NCBI RefSeq assembly: GCF_003952185.1
Contig: NZ_RXFS01000002.1
Span: 558,001-622,000, forward strand
DNA: 64,000 bases
Direction: 5' to 3'
Origin: Variovorax sp. 679
GTDB lineage: Bacteria > Pseudomonadota > Gammaproteobacteria > Burkholderiales > Burkholderiaceae_C
Made by a program: the position numbers and the translations under genes. Under the pieces are notes generated by a model that had not been told where the DNA came from, searched no databases, and worked only from the letters and a program-made list of their open reading frames with translations. Below, one piece after another: positions 21,601 to 29,913 of the stretch (the stretch's first letter is position 1; each line of letters starts with the position of its first letter).

Positions 21601-22849
21601 GAGCAAGGAAGGCTGGGCCCTCACCAGCCTGGGTCAGCTCGGCAACGACGACACCGCGCGCAAGCTCACCCCCTTCATCCGCGCATGGCCCGGCGAGGCG
21701 GCCCATGCGCGCGCCGTCACCGGGCTCGACGTGCTCGCCAACATCGGCAGCGACGTGGCGTTGATGCTGCTCAACGGCATCGCGCAGAAGGTCAAGTTCA
21801 AGGGCCTGCAGGACAAGGCGCGCGAGAAGATCGACGCCATCGCCGAGGCGCGCGGCCTGAGCACCGAGGAGCTGGAGGACCGGCTCGCGCCCGACCTCGG
21901 CCTCGACGAGCAGGGCACCATGCGGCTGGACTTCGGCCCGCGCGCGTTCAAGGTCGGCTTCGACGAGACGCTCAAGCCCTATGTGCGCGAGACCGGCGCC
22001 GACGGCGTCGACGGCGCACGCCTGCCCGACCTGCCCAAGCCCAAGAAGACCGACGACGCCGAGCTGGGCAAGGAAGCCGTCGAACGCTTCAAGCTGCTCA
22101 AGAAGGACGCGCGCACCATCGCCAGCCAGCAGCTGCTGCGCCTCGAGGTCGCGATGTGCGCACGCCGCCGCTGGACGCCCGAGGTGTTCCGCACCTTCCT
22201 GGTCGAGCATCCGCTGGTGCGCCACCTGGTGCAGCGCCTGATCTGGGCCGTGTACGAGGTCGACGATGGCGGCAGCTACGGCGGCAGGCTGCAGGCCTGC
22301 TTCCGCGTGGCCGAGGACGGCGGCTACACCACCGCCGAGGACGACACCTTCGAGCTGCCCACGGGCGAGAACATCCGCATCGGCGTGCCGCATGCGCTCG
22401 ACCTCTCGGCCGCCGACGCCGCGGCCTTCGGCCAGGTGTTCGCCGACTACGAACTGCTGCAGCCCTTCGCGCAGATCGGCCGCGACGTCTACACGCTGAC
22501 CGAGGAAGAGAAGAACAACAACAAGCTCGAACGCTGGAAGAACGCCAAGGTGCCCACGGGCCGCGTGCTCGGCCTCGCCAACAAGGGCTGGCGCCGCGGC
22601 GAAGCGCAGGACGGCGGCGGCATCTGGTACTTCACCAAGCCGCTGGGCACCGACCGGGTGATCGAGCTGTACCTCGACCCGGGCATCATCGTCGGCATGG
22701 TCGACGAGTACCCCGAGCAGCAGCTCGGCGAAGTGCAGGTCGGCAAGCCTTCGGGCTGGGGCAACATGCAGGACGCGGAGAAGCTGAACCAGCTCGATCC
22801 GATTTCCGCGAGCGAATTGATCCGTGACATGGAAGGCCTTCGCGCCTGA
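18686..22849 (+). CDS. yehI: WGR-domain and DUF4132 protein, YehI/MolR-like
   Basis: A 1387-aa cytoplasmic protein. The N-terminus is a WGR domain (about residues 1-75, with NIRWGRIGTAGQ). A low-complexity Ala/Lys/Glu linker follows (about 80-125), then a long HEAT-like alpha-helical body and a C-terminal DUF4132 region (about 1060-1380, with ERWKNAKVPTGRVLGLANKGW). WGR domains in PARPs and related proteins are nucleic-acid or protein-binding modules. The architecture matches E. coli YehI/MolR, historically linked to molybdate regulation without a proven mechanism. Start ATG 18686 has AGGAG 12 bp upstream. It is the first gene of a five-gene operon. Confidence 0.85.
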   Translation: MRRFELIEGTASKFWEVEQADAELNIRWGRIGTAGQSQTKSFDDATKAATALTKLVTEKTGKGYSEVGVAADAAIGKTEEKPKAEAKPKAEKAAATASSSPATPTAIAVTEEAAAPAESIDSQADRAFEAVRAQLEADELKPTDALSVAAIKRQHGVSEQGAALAFKRLKEQGLLSGWGTTATPAKRAKEIARQLAATTEGNAAPVALPSTTDGADTPPWLAAGTPIRFTPEMRRVAFASRRFPQPVESRGATAAWFLAQRKLEASIDIDGTDAALRPAAQRLLERVAAPSTGSAPGPDAEADALMLALALGTSGYYGESEPAEAIVDYLVAQYGLADAVNIMLDAQGVQIETDHDYKTRTRKSRFTETVTRPMSNGWRGPLGQGEQAMRRHLAVAEPEVWQESRDRIEAALPRLHALRRPVIAMLLPDAPEISNALAHALAAEKDTPETLHWLALTATDPEAIALTAKTRVGYSTGFWGHNNMVATLIQERGLDAVEGLERGAASDEAGDGLAAIGTPEAVQALARVAGSSKAALARFSLAVDRWPQAALVALSRLVAAGGKDANLVTPSLARLLRAHAGSVDALRPWLDAGAQGVIDRQLALLAGPAEVASADELPGVLSAPPWLAKVQKKAAGALVLEPLALQPVERWDEAARANALSTNTWQKSRHSSAQQDVRVLLEELGFDRSKELLRPLIDAAVAAVAAGDADALVAAWRAMVVERKKERYYWFRFQSAYAAMLPPAVGVPFWNAIAGEAEDYGIGRMLATHGLAVLPGLLSMVRAKPGENLSFALYYGAPELALPAARAFAKLKTLRATGREWLLKYPEHAACGLIAPALGKAGEARDCAGSALRLLQANGHETLLLEVAGRYGKPEAVEALRAVLDESPLDRFPTKRSKLPEFWQPRGWRRPVLKNGKALPDDALDHLGQMLTFPTNEEIYGGIAVVKETCDAESLADFAWDFFTAWLEASGPSKEGWALTSLGQLGNDDTARKLTPFIRAWPGEAAHARAVTGLDVLANIGSDVALMLLNGIAQKVKFKGLQDKAREKIDAIAEARGLSTEELEDRLAPDLGLDEQGTMRLDFGPRAFKVGFDETLKPYVRETGADGVDGARLPDLPKPKKTDDAELGKEAVERFKLLKKDARTIASQQLLRLEVAMCARRRWTPEVFRTFLVEHPLVRHLVQRLIWAVYEVDDGGSYGGRLQACFRVAEDGGYTTAEDDTFELPTGENIRIGVPHALDLSAADAAAFGQVFADYELLQPFAQIGRDVYTLTEEEKNNNKLERWKNAKVPTGRVLGLANKGWRRGEAQDGGGIWYFTKPLGTDRVIELYLDPGIIVGMVDEYPEQQLGEVQVGKPSGWGNMQDAEKLNQLDPISASELIRDMEGLRA

Positions 22850-22857
22850 ACGACCAG

Positions 22858-23988
22858 ATGGCCACCGCAAGCAAGACATCCAAAGACACCTCCGCTTCCA
22901 CCGCGCTGCAGCGCCCGCCGGCCGAGATCCTCTATGCCGCGCAGCTCGCGCGGCTGCAGGCGCAGGACAAGGACCCGCGCCCGCCGGGCTGGGTGCTGAG
23001 CCTGAAGGCCGCGCGCTCGTTCATCCTCGGCGACGCGGCGCTCGACATCGCGCCGAAGATCGTCGCGCCGGTGGCCAGCATCGAGCGCATGCTGGTCACT
23101 CTGGCCACGGGGCGCGGGCTGATGCTGGTGGGAGAGCCGGGCACGGCGAAGTCGATGCTGTCGGAGCTGCTGGCCACCGCCATCTCGGGCATCTCGACGC
23201 TCACCATCCAGGGCGGCGCATCGATCACGGAAGACCAGATCAAGTACGGCTGGAACTACGCGCTGCTCATCAACGAAGGCCCGAGCCCGCGCGCGATGGT
23301 GCCGGCGCCGCTGTACCTCGGCATGCAGCAGGGCCAGGTGGTGCGCTTCGAGGAAATCACGCGCGCGCCGCTGGAAGTGCAGGACTGCCTGCTGGGCATG
23401 CTCTCCGACCGCGTGATGGCGGTGCCCGAGCTCTCGGGCGAGCACGGCATGCTCTATGCGCGCGAGGGCTTCAACATCATCGCCACCGCCAACACGCGCG
23501 ACCGCGGCGTGAACGAGATGAGCGCGGCGCTGAAGCGGCGTTTCGACTTCGAGACGGTGTTTCCCATCCTCGACTTCGACCGCGAGCTGGCGCTGGTGCA
23601 GGAATCGTCGACGCGGCTGCTCGCGCAGAGCGGCATCCCGAAAACGGTGCCCGCGCCGGTGCTGGAACTGCTGGTGTCCACCTTCCGCGACCTGCGCGGC
23701 GCGCCCGCCAAGGGCGATGGTGGCAGCGATGCCGCCATGGACCGGCTCACCGCCGTGATGTCCACCGCCGAGGCCGTCAACGTGGCGCACGCCGTGGGCG
23801 TGCGCGCATGGTTCCTCGAACAGCGCGAAGGCTCGCCTGCTGATCTCGTCGACTGCATCGCCGGCACGGTAGTGAAGGACAACGCGGACGATCGCGCGAA
23901 GCTGCGGCGCTACTTCGAGCAGAAGGCGGCCAAGCGCAATGGCCCGCATTGGCGCGCCTACTACGAAGCACGCCACCGCCTCCCCTGA
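22858..23988 (+). CDS. yehL: MoxR-type AAA+ ATPase, YehL subfamily
   Basis: A 376-aa AAA+ ATPase. Seen: Walker A GEPGTAKS (about residues 91-98), Walker B-like VVRFEEITRA (about 160), sensor-1 IIATANTRDRGVNEM (about 205) and the arginine-finger region LKRRFDFETVFPILD. MoxR ATPases act as chaperones or remodellers that work with a vWA-domain partner, usually encoded nearby; that partner is here at 26437. It begins 8 bp after the yehI-like stop. The E. coli equivalent is YehL. Confidence 0.9.
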   Translation: MATASKTSKDTSASTALQRPPAEILYAAQLARLQAQDKDPRPPGWVLSLKAARSFILGDAALDIAPKIVAPVASIERMLVTLATGRGLMLVGEPGTAKSMLSELLATAISGISTLTIQGGASITEDQIKYGWNYALLINEGPSPRAMVPAPLYLGMQQGQVVRFEEITRAPLEVQDCLLGMLSDRVMAVPELSGEHGMLYAREGFNIIATANTRDRGVNEMSAALKRRFDFETVFPILDFDRELALVQESSTRLLAQSGIPKTVPAPVLELLVSTFRDLRGAPAKGDGGSDAAMDRLTAVMSTAEAVNVAHAVGVRAWFLEQREGSPADLVDCIAGTVVKDNADDRAKLRRYFEQKAAKRNGPHWRAYYEARHRLP

Positions 23989-23998
23989 ACACGCAGCG

Positions 23999-26440
23999 AT
24001 GCAGCAACCCCACATCGTCGGCGTGCGCCACCACAGCCCGGCCTGCGCGCGGCTGGTGGCCGAGCGCATCCGCACGCTGCGCCCGGCGTACGTGCTGATC
24101 GAAGGCCCGGCCGATTTCAACGAGCGCCTCGACGAGCTGTATCTGCCGCACCGCCTGCCGGTGGCGATCTACAGCTACCTTTCGGGCGACCAGACGCACC
24201 GCGGTTCGTGGTCGCCCTTCGCCGAGCATTCGCCCGAGTGGCAGGCGCTGCAGGTGGCGCGCGAGGTCGGCGCCGCCGTGCGTTTCATCGACTTGCCGGC
24301 CTGGCACGACGCCTTCTCGCGCATGGAGAACCGCTATGCCGACGTGGCCGACCACGAGCACGAGGAGCGCGCCGAGGCCTACGAACGCGCGCTGACCGAG
24401 AAGCTCTCCGTGCAGGGCCGCGACGCGCTGTGGGATCACCTGTTCGAGGACGGCTGCGACGCGGCCGAACTGTCGCGACGGCTCTCGACCTACTTCGACA
24501 ACCTGCGCGGCGAAGACCGCGGCTCGCAGGGCAACCAGGCGCGCGAAGCCATGATGGCGCGCTGGATCGCCTGGGCGATGGCGCAGCCGGGCGAGCCGGG
24601 CCGGGCTCAGGCGCTTGTGGTGTGCGGCGGCTATCACGCGCCGGCGCTGGCGCGGCTGTGGCAGGGCCTGCCCGCCGGGCTGCCCGAAACGCCGCAGCCC
24701 TCGCACGAGTCCGCCGGCGACGAAGAAGAGTCCGGAGCCCCTCTGCGCTTCGGCTCCTACCTCGTGCCCTACACCTTCAAGCGCCTCGACGCCTTCGCGG
24801 GCTATGCCTCGGGCATGCCCTCCCCGGCCTACTACCAGTGGATGTGGGACCACGGCCCCGAGGGCGCCGCGCACCGCGCGCTGCAGCACGTGATGCAGCG
24901 CCTGCGCGACAAGAAGCTTCCTGCCTCCACCGCCGACCTGATGGCCGTGCACCTGCGCGCCCAGGGACTCGCACGGCTGCGCGGGCACGACAAGCCGCTG
25001 CGCTCCGACTGGCTCGACGCGCTGGCCGGCGCGCTGGTGAAGGACGCGCTCGACGCCCCGCTGCCCTGGACCTACCGCGGCGCAATCCGCCCCGGCACCG
25101 ATCCCGTGCTGGTGCAGGCGATGGACGTGCTGGCCGGCGACACCGTCGGCCTGCTCGCGCCCGGCACGCCGCAACCGCCGCTGGTGGCCGCCGTGCAGGC
25201 CGAGCTGGCGGCGCACGGCATCGCGCTGCGCGGCCAGCTCAAGCTCGACCTGCTGGCCGAAGCCGATCGCGCGAAGAGCCGCGTGCTGCATCGCCTTGCG
25301 ATCCTGCGGCTGCCCGGCGTGCGTCGCACGCAGGGGCCGAAGCTCGCGATGTCGGGCGAGCGCACCGAACTCTGGTCGCTGGGCGAGCCGCTGGAGCAGC
25401 AGGCCGCGTTGATCGAAGCCGGCGCCTGGGGTGCAAGCCTGCACGACGCGGCGCGCGCCCGGCTCGAAGACGACCTGCGCCAGGCACAGGGCCGGATCGG
25501 CCCGCTGGCCGACGGCCTCAACCAGGCCGCCTGGGCGGGACTGTCGGCGCTCAGCGAGGCGCTGTTGCGCGAACTGCGCGGCGCGATTGCCGGCGAGCCG
25601 CGCTTCGAGGCGCTGGGCCCTGCCCTGTCGGTGCTGCACACGCTGCTGCGCCACGGCCAGATGCTGGGCATGGCCGACGCACCGGTGCTGCGCGTGGTGA
25701 TCGAGTCGGGCTTCGACCGCGCGCTGTGGCTGCTGGAGCCGCCCGCCGCCATCGGGCCGGCCGACATGCAGGCGCACCTCGAAGGGCATCTCGCGCTGCG
25801 GCGGATCGTGGCCGACGTGCTGGCCCATGCGCAGGACAACGCGCACGATGCGCACGCGCCGTCGCTGCTCGACGTGGAGCCGGCCCGCGCGCTTGCCGTG
25901 TGGCAGCGCAAGGCCGCCGACGCCAGTGCGGCTCCCGTGAGCCGAGGCGCGGCGCTGGGCGCGTCGCTGAGCCTTGCGGGCCGCTTCGCAGATGCGCAAA
26001 CGCACGAAGACCACGGCGATCACGGTGTACGCGAGGCCATGCAGCTGCTGCACTCGCTGCCCGCCCCCGTGCTCGGCGATGCGCTCACCGGGCTGCTGGC
26101 ACTGGCGCGCGAGACGCTGGCGTCCGAGCCCGCCTTCGTCGCCGGCATGGACCGCACCGTGCAGGCGCTGGACAACGCCGACTTCGTGCGCGCGATGCCC
26201 AGCCTGCGCGCGGCCTTCGCCTGGCTTCCGCCGCAGGAGCGCGGGCTGCTGGCCGACCAGGTGCTGACGCTGCACGACGCCACGCATCTCTCGCGCTGTG
26301 CGCTCACGGCTCACCATGCCGGCGAGGCTGCGCCCGAACAGCTGGCCGAGGCGCGCCGGGTGGAAGACGCGGTGCTCGCTCGCCTCGCCGCCTGGGGCGT
26401 GACGCTCGAAGACTCAAGAGAAGAAGGCCCCCGTCCATGA
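23999..26440 (+). CDS. yehM: DUF5682 family protein, YehM-like
   Basis: An 813-aa protein. The N-terminal part (residues about 1-110) reads like an EreA/ChaN/TraB (TIKI-superfamily) hydrolase core: VGVRHHSPAC, then VLIEGPADF, then AVRFIDLPAWHD, giving paired His plus acidic residues at strand ends. The remainder is alpha-helical with no motif I can name. The start at 23999 is the first ATG after the MoxR stop (10 bp gap). The stop overlaps the vWA gene by ATGA. The function is unknown; the hydrolase-like reading is inference. Confidence 0.82.
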   Translation: MQQPHIVGVRHHSPACARLVAERIRTLRPAYVLIEGPADFNERLDELYLPHRLPVAIYSYLSGDQTHRGSWSPFAEHSPEWQALQVAREVGAAVRFIDLPAWHDAFSRMENRYADVADHEHEERAEAYERALTEKLSVQGRDALWDHLFEDGCDAAELSRRLSTYFDNLRGEDRGSQGNQAREAMMARWIAWAMAQPGEPGRAQALVVCGGYHAPALARLWQGLPAGLPETPQPSHESAGDEEESGAPLRFGSYLVPYTFKRLDAFAGYASGMPSPAYYQWMWDHGPEGAAHRALQHVMQRLRDKKLPASTADLMAVHLRAQGLARLRGHDKPLRSDWLDALAGALVKDALDAPLPWTYRGAIRPGTDPVLVQAMDVLAGDTVGLLAPGTPQPPLVAAVQAELAAHGIALRGQLKLDLLAEADRAKSRVLHRLAILRLPGVRRTQGPKLAMSGERTELWSLGEPLEQQAALIEAGAWGASLHDAARARLEDDLRQAQGRIGPLADGLNQAAWAGLSALSEALLRELRGAIAGEPRFEALGPALSVLHTLLRHGQMLGMADAPVLRVVIESGFDRALWLLEPPAAIGPADMQAHLEGHLALRRIVADVLAHAQDNAHDAHAPSLLDVEPARALAVWQRKAADASAAPVSRGAALGASLSLAGRFADAQTHEDHGDHGVREAMQLLHSLPAPVLGDALTGLLALARETLASEPAFVAGMDRTVQALDNADFVRAMPSLRAAFAWLPPQERGLLADQVLTLHDATHLSRCALTAHHAGEAAPEQLAEARRVEDAVLARLAAWGVTLEDSREEGPRP

Positions 26441-27561
26441 GCCTCGACATTCCCGATCCGCTGCAGCGCTGGCGCCTGCTGCTGGGCGATCCGGCCGAAT
26501 CCGCCTGCGGCAGCCTGAGCGCCGAAGCGCAGGCCGCCGATGCCGCGCTCGACTGGCTCTACGGCCGCGACAGCGATCGCGCGAGCCGAGGCGAACGCAG
26601 CGCCGGCCTTGGCCCGTCTGCGCTGAGCACGCCGGACTGGATCAACACCATCCACACGCTCTTCCCGAAGGAAGTGATCGAGCGGCTGGAGCAGGACGCC
26701 GTCGAGCGCTACGGCATCGACGAGGTGGTGACGAACCTCGAAGTGCTGGAGCGCATCGAGCCCTCCGAATCGCTGCTGCGCGCGGTGCTGCATACCAAGC
26801 ACCTGATGAACCCCGAGGTGCTGGCGGCCGCGCGCAAGCTGGTGGCCGAGGTGGTGCGCCGCATCATGGAAAAGCTCGCGACCCAGGTGCGCCAGGCCTT
26901 CAGCGGCAGTCGCGACCGGCGCCGCCGCTCGCGCATGAAGGTGGCGCGCAATTTCGACTTCAGGCAGACGCTGGCGGCCAACCTGCATCGCTACGACCCG
27001 CAGCGGCGCAAGCTCTACGTGGAACGGCCGGTCTTCATCAGCCGCACGAAGCGGCATGCGGAGCCATGGGACATCATTCTGCTGATCGACCAGAGCGGCT
27101 CGATGGTCGACTCGGTGATTCACAGCGCGGTGATGGCCGCCTGCCTGTGGCAGCTGCCCGGCATGCGCACGCGGCTCGTGGCCTTCGACACGGCGGTGGT
27201 CGACCTGACCGCCGACGTGTCAGACCCGGTCGAGCTGCTGATGAAGGTGCAGCTCGGCGGTGGCACCGACATCGCGAAGGCGGTGGCGTACGCGCAGTCG
27301 CTGGTCGCCAACCCCTCGAAGAGCATCGTGGTGCTGGTGAGCGACTTCTACGAAGGCGGCAGCGAGCATGAGCTGGTGCGGCGCGTGAAGGCGCTGGTCG
27401 AATCTGGCGCGAAGGTGCTGGGGCTGGCCGCGCTCGATTCGAAGGCCGAGCCGAACTACGACCGCGGGATGGCGGCGCGGCTGGTGCGCGAAGGCGCGCA
27501 GATCGGCGCCATGACACCGGGCCAGCTCGCCGGCTGGCTGGCCGAAAAGGTGCAGGGATGA
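26437..27561 (+). CDS. yehP: vWA-domain protein, YehP-like
   Basis: A 374-aa protein with an N-terminal helical domain (about residues 1-180, including a basic stretch GSRDRRRRSRMK) and a C-terminal von Willebrand A domain (about 205-370). A complete MIDAS is visible: DQSGSMV (about 218), the Thr in LGGGTDIAKAV, and VLVSDFYEGG. vWA proteins partner with MoxR ATPases as metal-dependent adaptor or insertion factors. It overlaps both neighbours by ATGA, implying stoichiometric production with the DUF5682 and SWIM proteins. Confidence 0.9.
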   Translation: MSLDIPDPLQRWRLLLGDPAESACGSLSAEAQAADAALDWLYGRDSDRASRGERSAGLGPSALSTPDWINTIHTLFPKEVIERLEQDAVERYGIDEVVTNLEVLERIEPSESLLRAVLHTKHLMNPEVLAAARKLVAEVVRRIMEKLATQVRQAFSGSRDRRRRSRMKVARNFDFRQTLAANLHRYDPQRRKLYVERPVFISRTKRHAEPWDIILLIDQSGSMVDSVIHSAVMAACLWQLPGMRTRLVAFDTAVVDLTADVSDPVELLMKVQLGGGTDIAKAVAYAQSLVANPSKSIVVLVSDFYEGGSEHELVRRVKALVESGAKVLGLAALDSKAEPNYDRGMAARLVREGAQIGAMTPGQLAGWLAEKVQG

Positions 27562-29729
27562 GCGTCGACATCGCATTGCGCGCCGACCTGCTCGAGCTCA
27601 CGCCCGAGGCGCTGACGGCGCTGGCCAACGCCGGCTTCGTCAAACGTGCGCAGAAGGACGTGGCGGCCGGCCTGCTGCCGAAACTCGAAACCGGCGCCGA
27701 TGGAGTCGTGCAGGCGCAGTTCGACGACGGCGTGCGCACCAGTCTTCCGCCGGGACGCACGCTGCGCGACGCGCAGTGCAGTTGCCCGGCAAGCGGCATG
27801 TGCCGGCACCGGGTAATGCTGGTGCTGGCCTACCAGGCGCAGGCTGCATCGGCAAAGGCCGATGCGCCGGCTGCGCCCGAGGAAGCTTCGACCGAGCCGG
27901 AAGGCGCATGGAGCCCCGCGCAGTTCGACGATGCCGCGCTGGCCACGAGCCTCGCACCCTCCGTGCTCGAGCAGGCGAACAAGCTCGCCGCCGCGCGCCC
28001 GGTGGTCGGCGTGCAGGCCTGGCGCAGTGCCAGCGCGCCGCCCACGGCACGCTTGCCGATGTGCAGCGTGCGCTTCTTTTCGCGCAGCTCGCTCGTTCAT
28101 GCGCGCTGCGATTGCAAGCAGGGCAGCGGCTGCGCGCATGTGGTGATCGCGGTGTGGGCATTCCGGCAGGCCGGGTCACTCGCGCCGGGTTCGGCGGAGG
28201 TGATGGTCGAGGTGCAGCCGTCGGCATCTGCGGGCGCGGATGCGACGGACACCGCGCCGCAAACCGCTGGAGCGATGCAGGGCGAGGCCGCGCTTGCGCT
28301 GCGCGCGCAGATCGATGCCCTGCTGCTGTCGCTCTGGCTCGACGGTTCGAGCCAGCCGCTGATGGCGCTGGCCGCCCGCTTCGAAGCCGTGCGCAGCCAG
28401 GCACGCGAACTGGGCTGGAACTGGATCGACGACGCGCTCGACGAACTCTGGCAGCTGCTGCAGGCCCAGCAGACGCGCAGCAGCCGCTTCGAGCCGCTGC
28501 GGCTGGTGCGCGTGCTGACCGAACTGTGGGCGCGGCTGCAGGCGGCGGCGCATGCCGGGAGGCCGCAGCAGGCGGGCTCGGCGCGGCCCGCGCTGCCGGC
28601 GAGCCAGATCCTCGGCATCGGCGTGAAGGGCGAGGTTGCGCTCGACCATCTGCGGCTGGTGTCGCTCGGCGCCGAACTCTGGTCCGACGAGACGGCCGAG
28701 GGAGCGAACATTCTTTTTGCCGACCCCGACACGCAGAACGTGACCGTGCTGGAGCGCCAGTGGTCGCGCGAGGCCGATGCCGCGGCCGGCGGTGCGGCGC
28801 CAAACCTGCTGAACCGGCGCGTCGCGGGCTTCCCGCTGCGGCAGCTGGCGAGCGGGCAGGTCATCACCAAGACCGCGACGCGGCGGGCCAACGGGCTGGT
28901 CGACATCACGGCCGGCGCGCGGCAGACGGGCGTGCTGCCGCTGTCGCCGAAGTCCTGGGACGACCTGGTCGTGCCACTGCGGCAGGACAGCGTGGCGGGG
29001 TTGGTGGCGCATCTGCGCGAGGCGCAGCCCGATTTCGTGCGCCCCCGGCAGGCTGCGAGCGGCGCGTCGGCCGGCGCGTCGGGGCAGCTGCATGTGGTGG
29101 CCTTCGAGCGCATGGAGACGGTGTCTTGCCACTGGGACGCGGCAGCGCAGGTGCTGCATGCACGGCTGGGGCAGGCGACGCCAGAGGACGAAGCCGCGAC
29201 GGAAGATGGCGCGAGCACGGACGATGCATGCCTGCACCTGGCATTGCCGCATCGCTCGGTCGCACCCGGCGCCATCGACGCGCTGGCCCGCACGCTCGCC
29301 GGCGAACACGGCGCGCTGCGCGCAGTGGCAGGCACGGTGCACCTGCAGGGCGACCGTGCCGTCATGCAACCGCTGAGCCTGCTGACGGCACAACGCGCCG
29401 TGGTGCTGCAGGTGGAGGCCGCCGCGCCTCAGCCACTAGGTCTGCAGAGCGACGCAGAAGAAGCACCCGCCCTGACCGCACTGGCCGGCGACACGCTGGA
29501 GCTTCTGGCGCTGTGGCTGCGCCAGGGCCTGCGCCATCAGGGCGGCGGCGCGCTGTCGCGGGCCCAGGCGCAAGTGCAGCGCCTGAAGCAGGCCGGACTG
29601 GGTCGAAGCGCGACGCTGCTCGCGGCCGTGCTCGAGAGCCTGCGATCGGCGCAACGGCCGGCATTGGTGGCGCAGCTCGCGATGCTGGGCTTGCTCATGC
29701 AGGGCGTGTCGCACTCTGCTTCGGAATGA
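27558..29729 (+). CDS. yehQ: Double SWIM zinc-finger protein, YehQ-like
   Basis: A 723-aa protein with two SWIM fingers (CxCxnCxH): CSCPASGMCRH near residues 73-83 and CDCKQGSGCAH near 183-193. The rest is an alpha/beta body without recognisable catalytic motifs. SWIM fingers bind nucleic acid or protein; this arrangement matches E. coli YehQ. The start overlaps the vWA stop (ATGA). It is the last gene of the operon and its stop abuts the tRNA terminator at 29729-29763. Confidence 0.87.
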   Translation: MSVDIALRADLLELTPEALTALANAGFVKRAQKDVAAGLLPKLETGADGVVQAQFDDGVRTSLPPGRTLRDAQCSCPASGMCRHRVMLVLAYQAQAASAKADAPAAPEEASTEPEGAWSPAQFDDAALATSLAPSVLEQANKLAAARPVVGVQAWRSASAPPTARLPMCSVRFFSRSSLVHARCDCKQGSGCAHVVIAVWAFRQAGSLAPGSAEVMVEVQPSASAGADATDTAPQTAGAMQGEAALALRAQIDALLLSLWLDGSSQPLMALAARFEAVRSQARELGWNWIDDALDELWQLLQAQQTRSSRFEPLRLVRVLTELWARLQAAAHAGRPQQAGSARPALPASQILGIGVKGEVALDHLRLVSLGAELWSDETAEGANILFADPDTQNVTVLERQWSREADAAAGGAAPNLLNRRVAGFPLRQLASGQVITKTATRRANGLVDITAGARQTGVLPLSPKSWDDLVVPLRQDSVAGLVAHLREAQPDFVRPRQAASGASAGASGQLHVVAFERMETVSCHWDAAAQVLHARLGQATPEDEAATEDGASTDDACLHLALPHRSVAPGAIDALARTLAGEHGALRAVAGTVHLQGDRAVMQPLSLLTAQRAVVLQVEAAAPQPLGLQSDAEEAPALTALAGDTLELLALWLRQGLRHQGGGALSRAQAQVQRLKQAGLGRSATLLAAVLESLRSAQRPALVAQLAMLGLLMQGVSHSASE

Positions 29730-29763
29730 AAAAACCCCTGAGCCGGTTCAGGACTCAGGGGTT
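29729..29763 (-). terminator. Rho-independent terminator of the tRNA-Thr locus
   Basis: A 10-bp stem, AACCCCTGAG and CTCAGGGGTT, with an 11-nt loop, followed on the minus strand by six T residues. It lies 7 bp beyond the CCA end of the tRNA-Thr 3' half, so it is probably the terminator of the original host tRNA gene. It now ends transcripts leaving the mobile element. It may also slow plus-strand transcripts from the yehQ-like gene. Confidence 0.82.
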
Positions 29764-29770
29764 CTTCGAA

Positions 29771-29812
29771 TGGTGCCGCTTGTCGGAATCGAACTGACGA
29801 CCTTCCGCTTAC
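29771..29812 (-). pseudogene. 3' half of interrupted host tRNA-Thr(UGU)
   Basis: These 42 nt start at anticodon position 35 (GTAAGCGG), continue through the variable and T arms (TTCGATT loop) and end in AAGCGGCACCA with encoded CCA. The acceptor half AAGCGGC pairs perfectly with GCCGCTT of the 5' half at 35803, 6 kb away, so the two are pieces of one gene. Joined, they give a 76-nt tRNA. Two bases break pairing (A43 against C27, and A52 against C62), both explicable as G-to-A changes, which suggests relaxed selection since the split. Just upstream of it on the minus strand, CGCCTT repeats the last six bases of the 5' half. Confidence 0.85.
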
Positions 29813-29818
29813 AAGGCG

Positions 29819-29903
29819 CACCACGTAATCAGAGGTGTTGCAATTCAGGATCCCAGGGCGATCACGTCACCCGTTGCATTTCACATCTAGGGGTGTTGCG
29901 ATT
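29819..29903. repeat. Right-end recombinase-site cluster of the element
   Basis: Next to the core lies ACCACGTAAT (29820-29829). Three related motifs follow, each a CAC(G/A)T box and then a (T/C)GTTGC box: boxes at 29822/29836, 29863/29872 and 29882/29894. The stretch AGAGGTGTTGCAATT recurs as AGGGGTGTTGCGATT. The left end has only one such unit, so the ends are asymmetric, as expected if one end carries extra arm sites. The binding function is inferred. Confidence 0.55.
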
Positions 29904-29913
29904 GATTTGAAGC

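Noticed and set aside
18575..22879. A 1434-codon open frame on the minus strand opposite the yehI-like gene.
   Set aside because: It mirrors the plus-strand WGR/DUF4132 gene, which has a ribosome-binding site, recognisable domains and operon context. High GC creates long antisense frames throughout this window.
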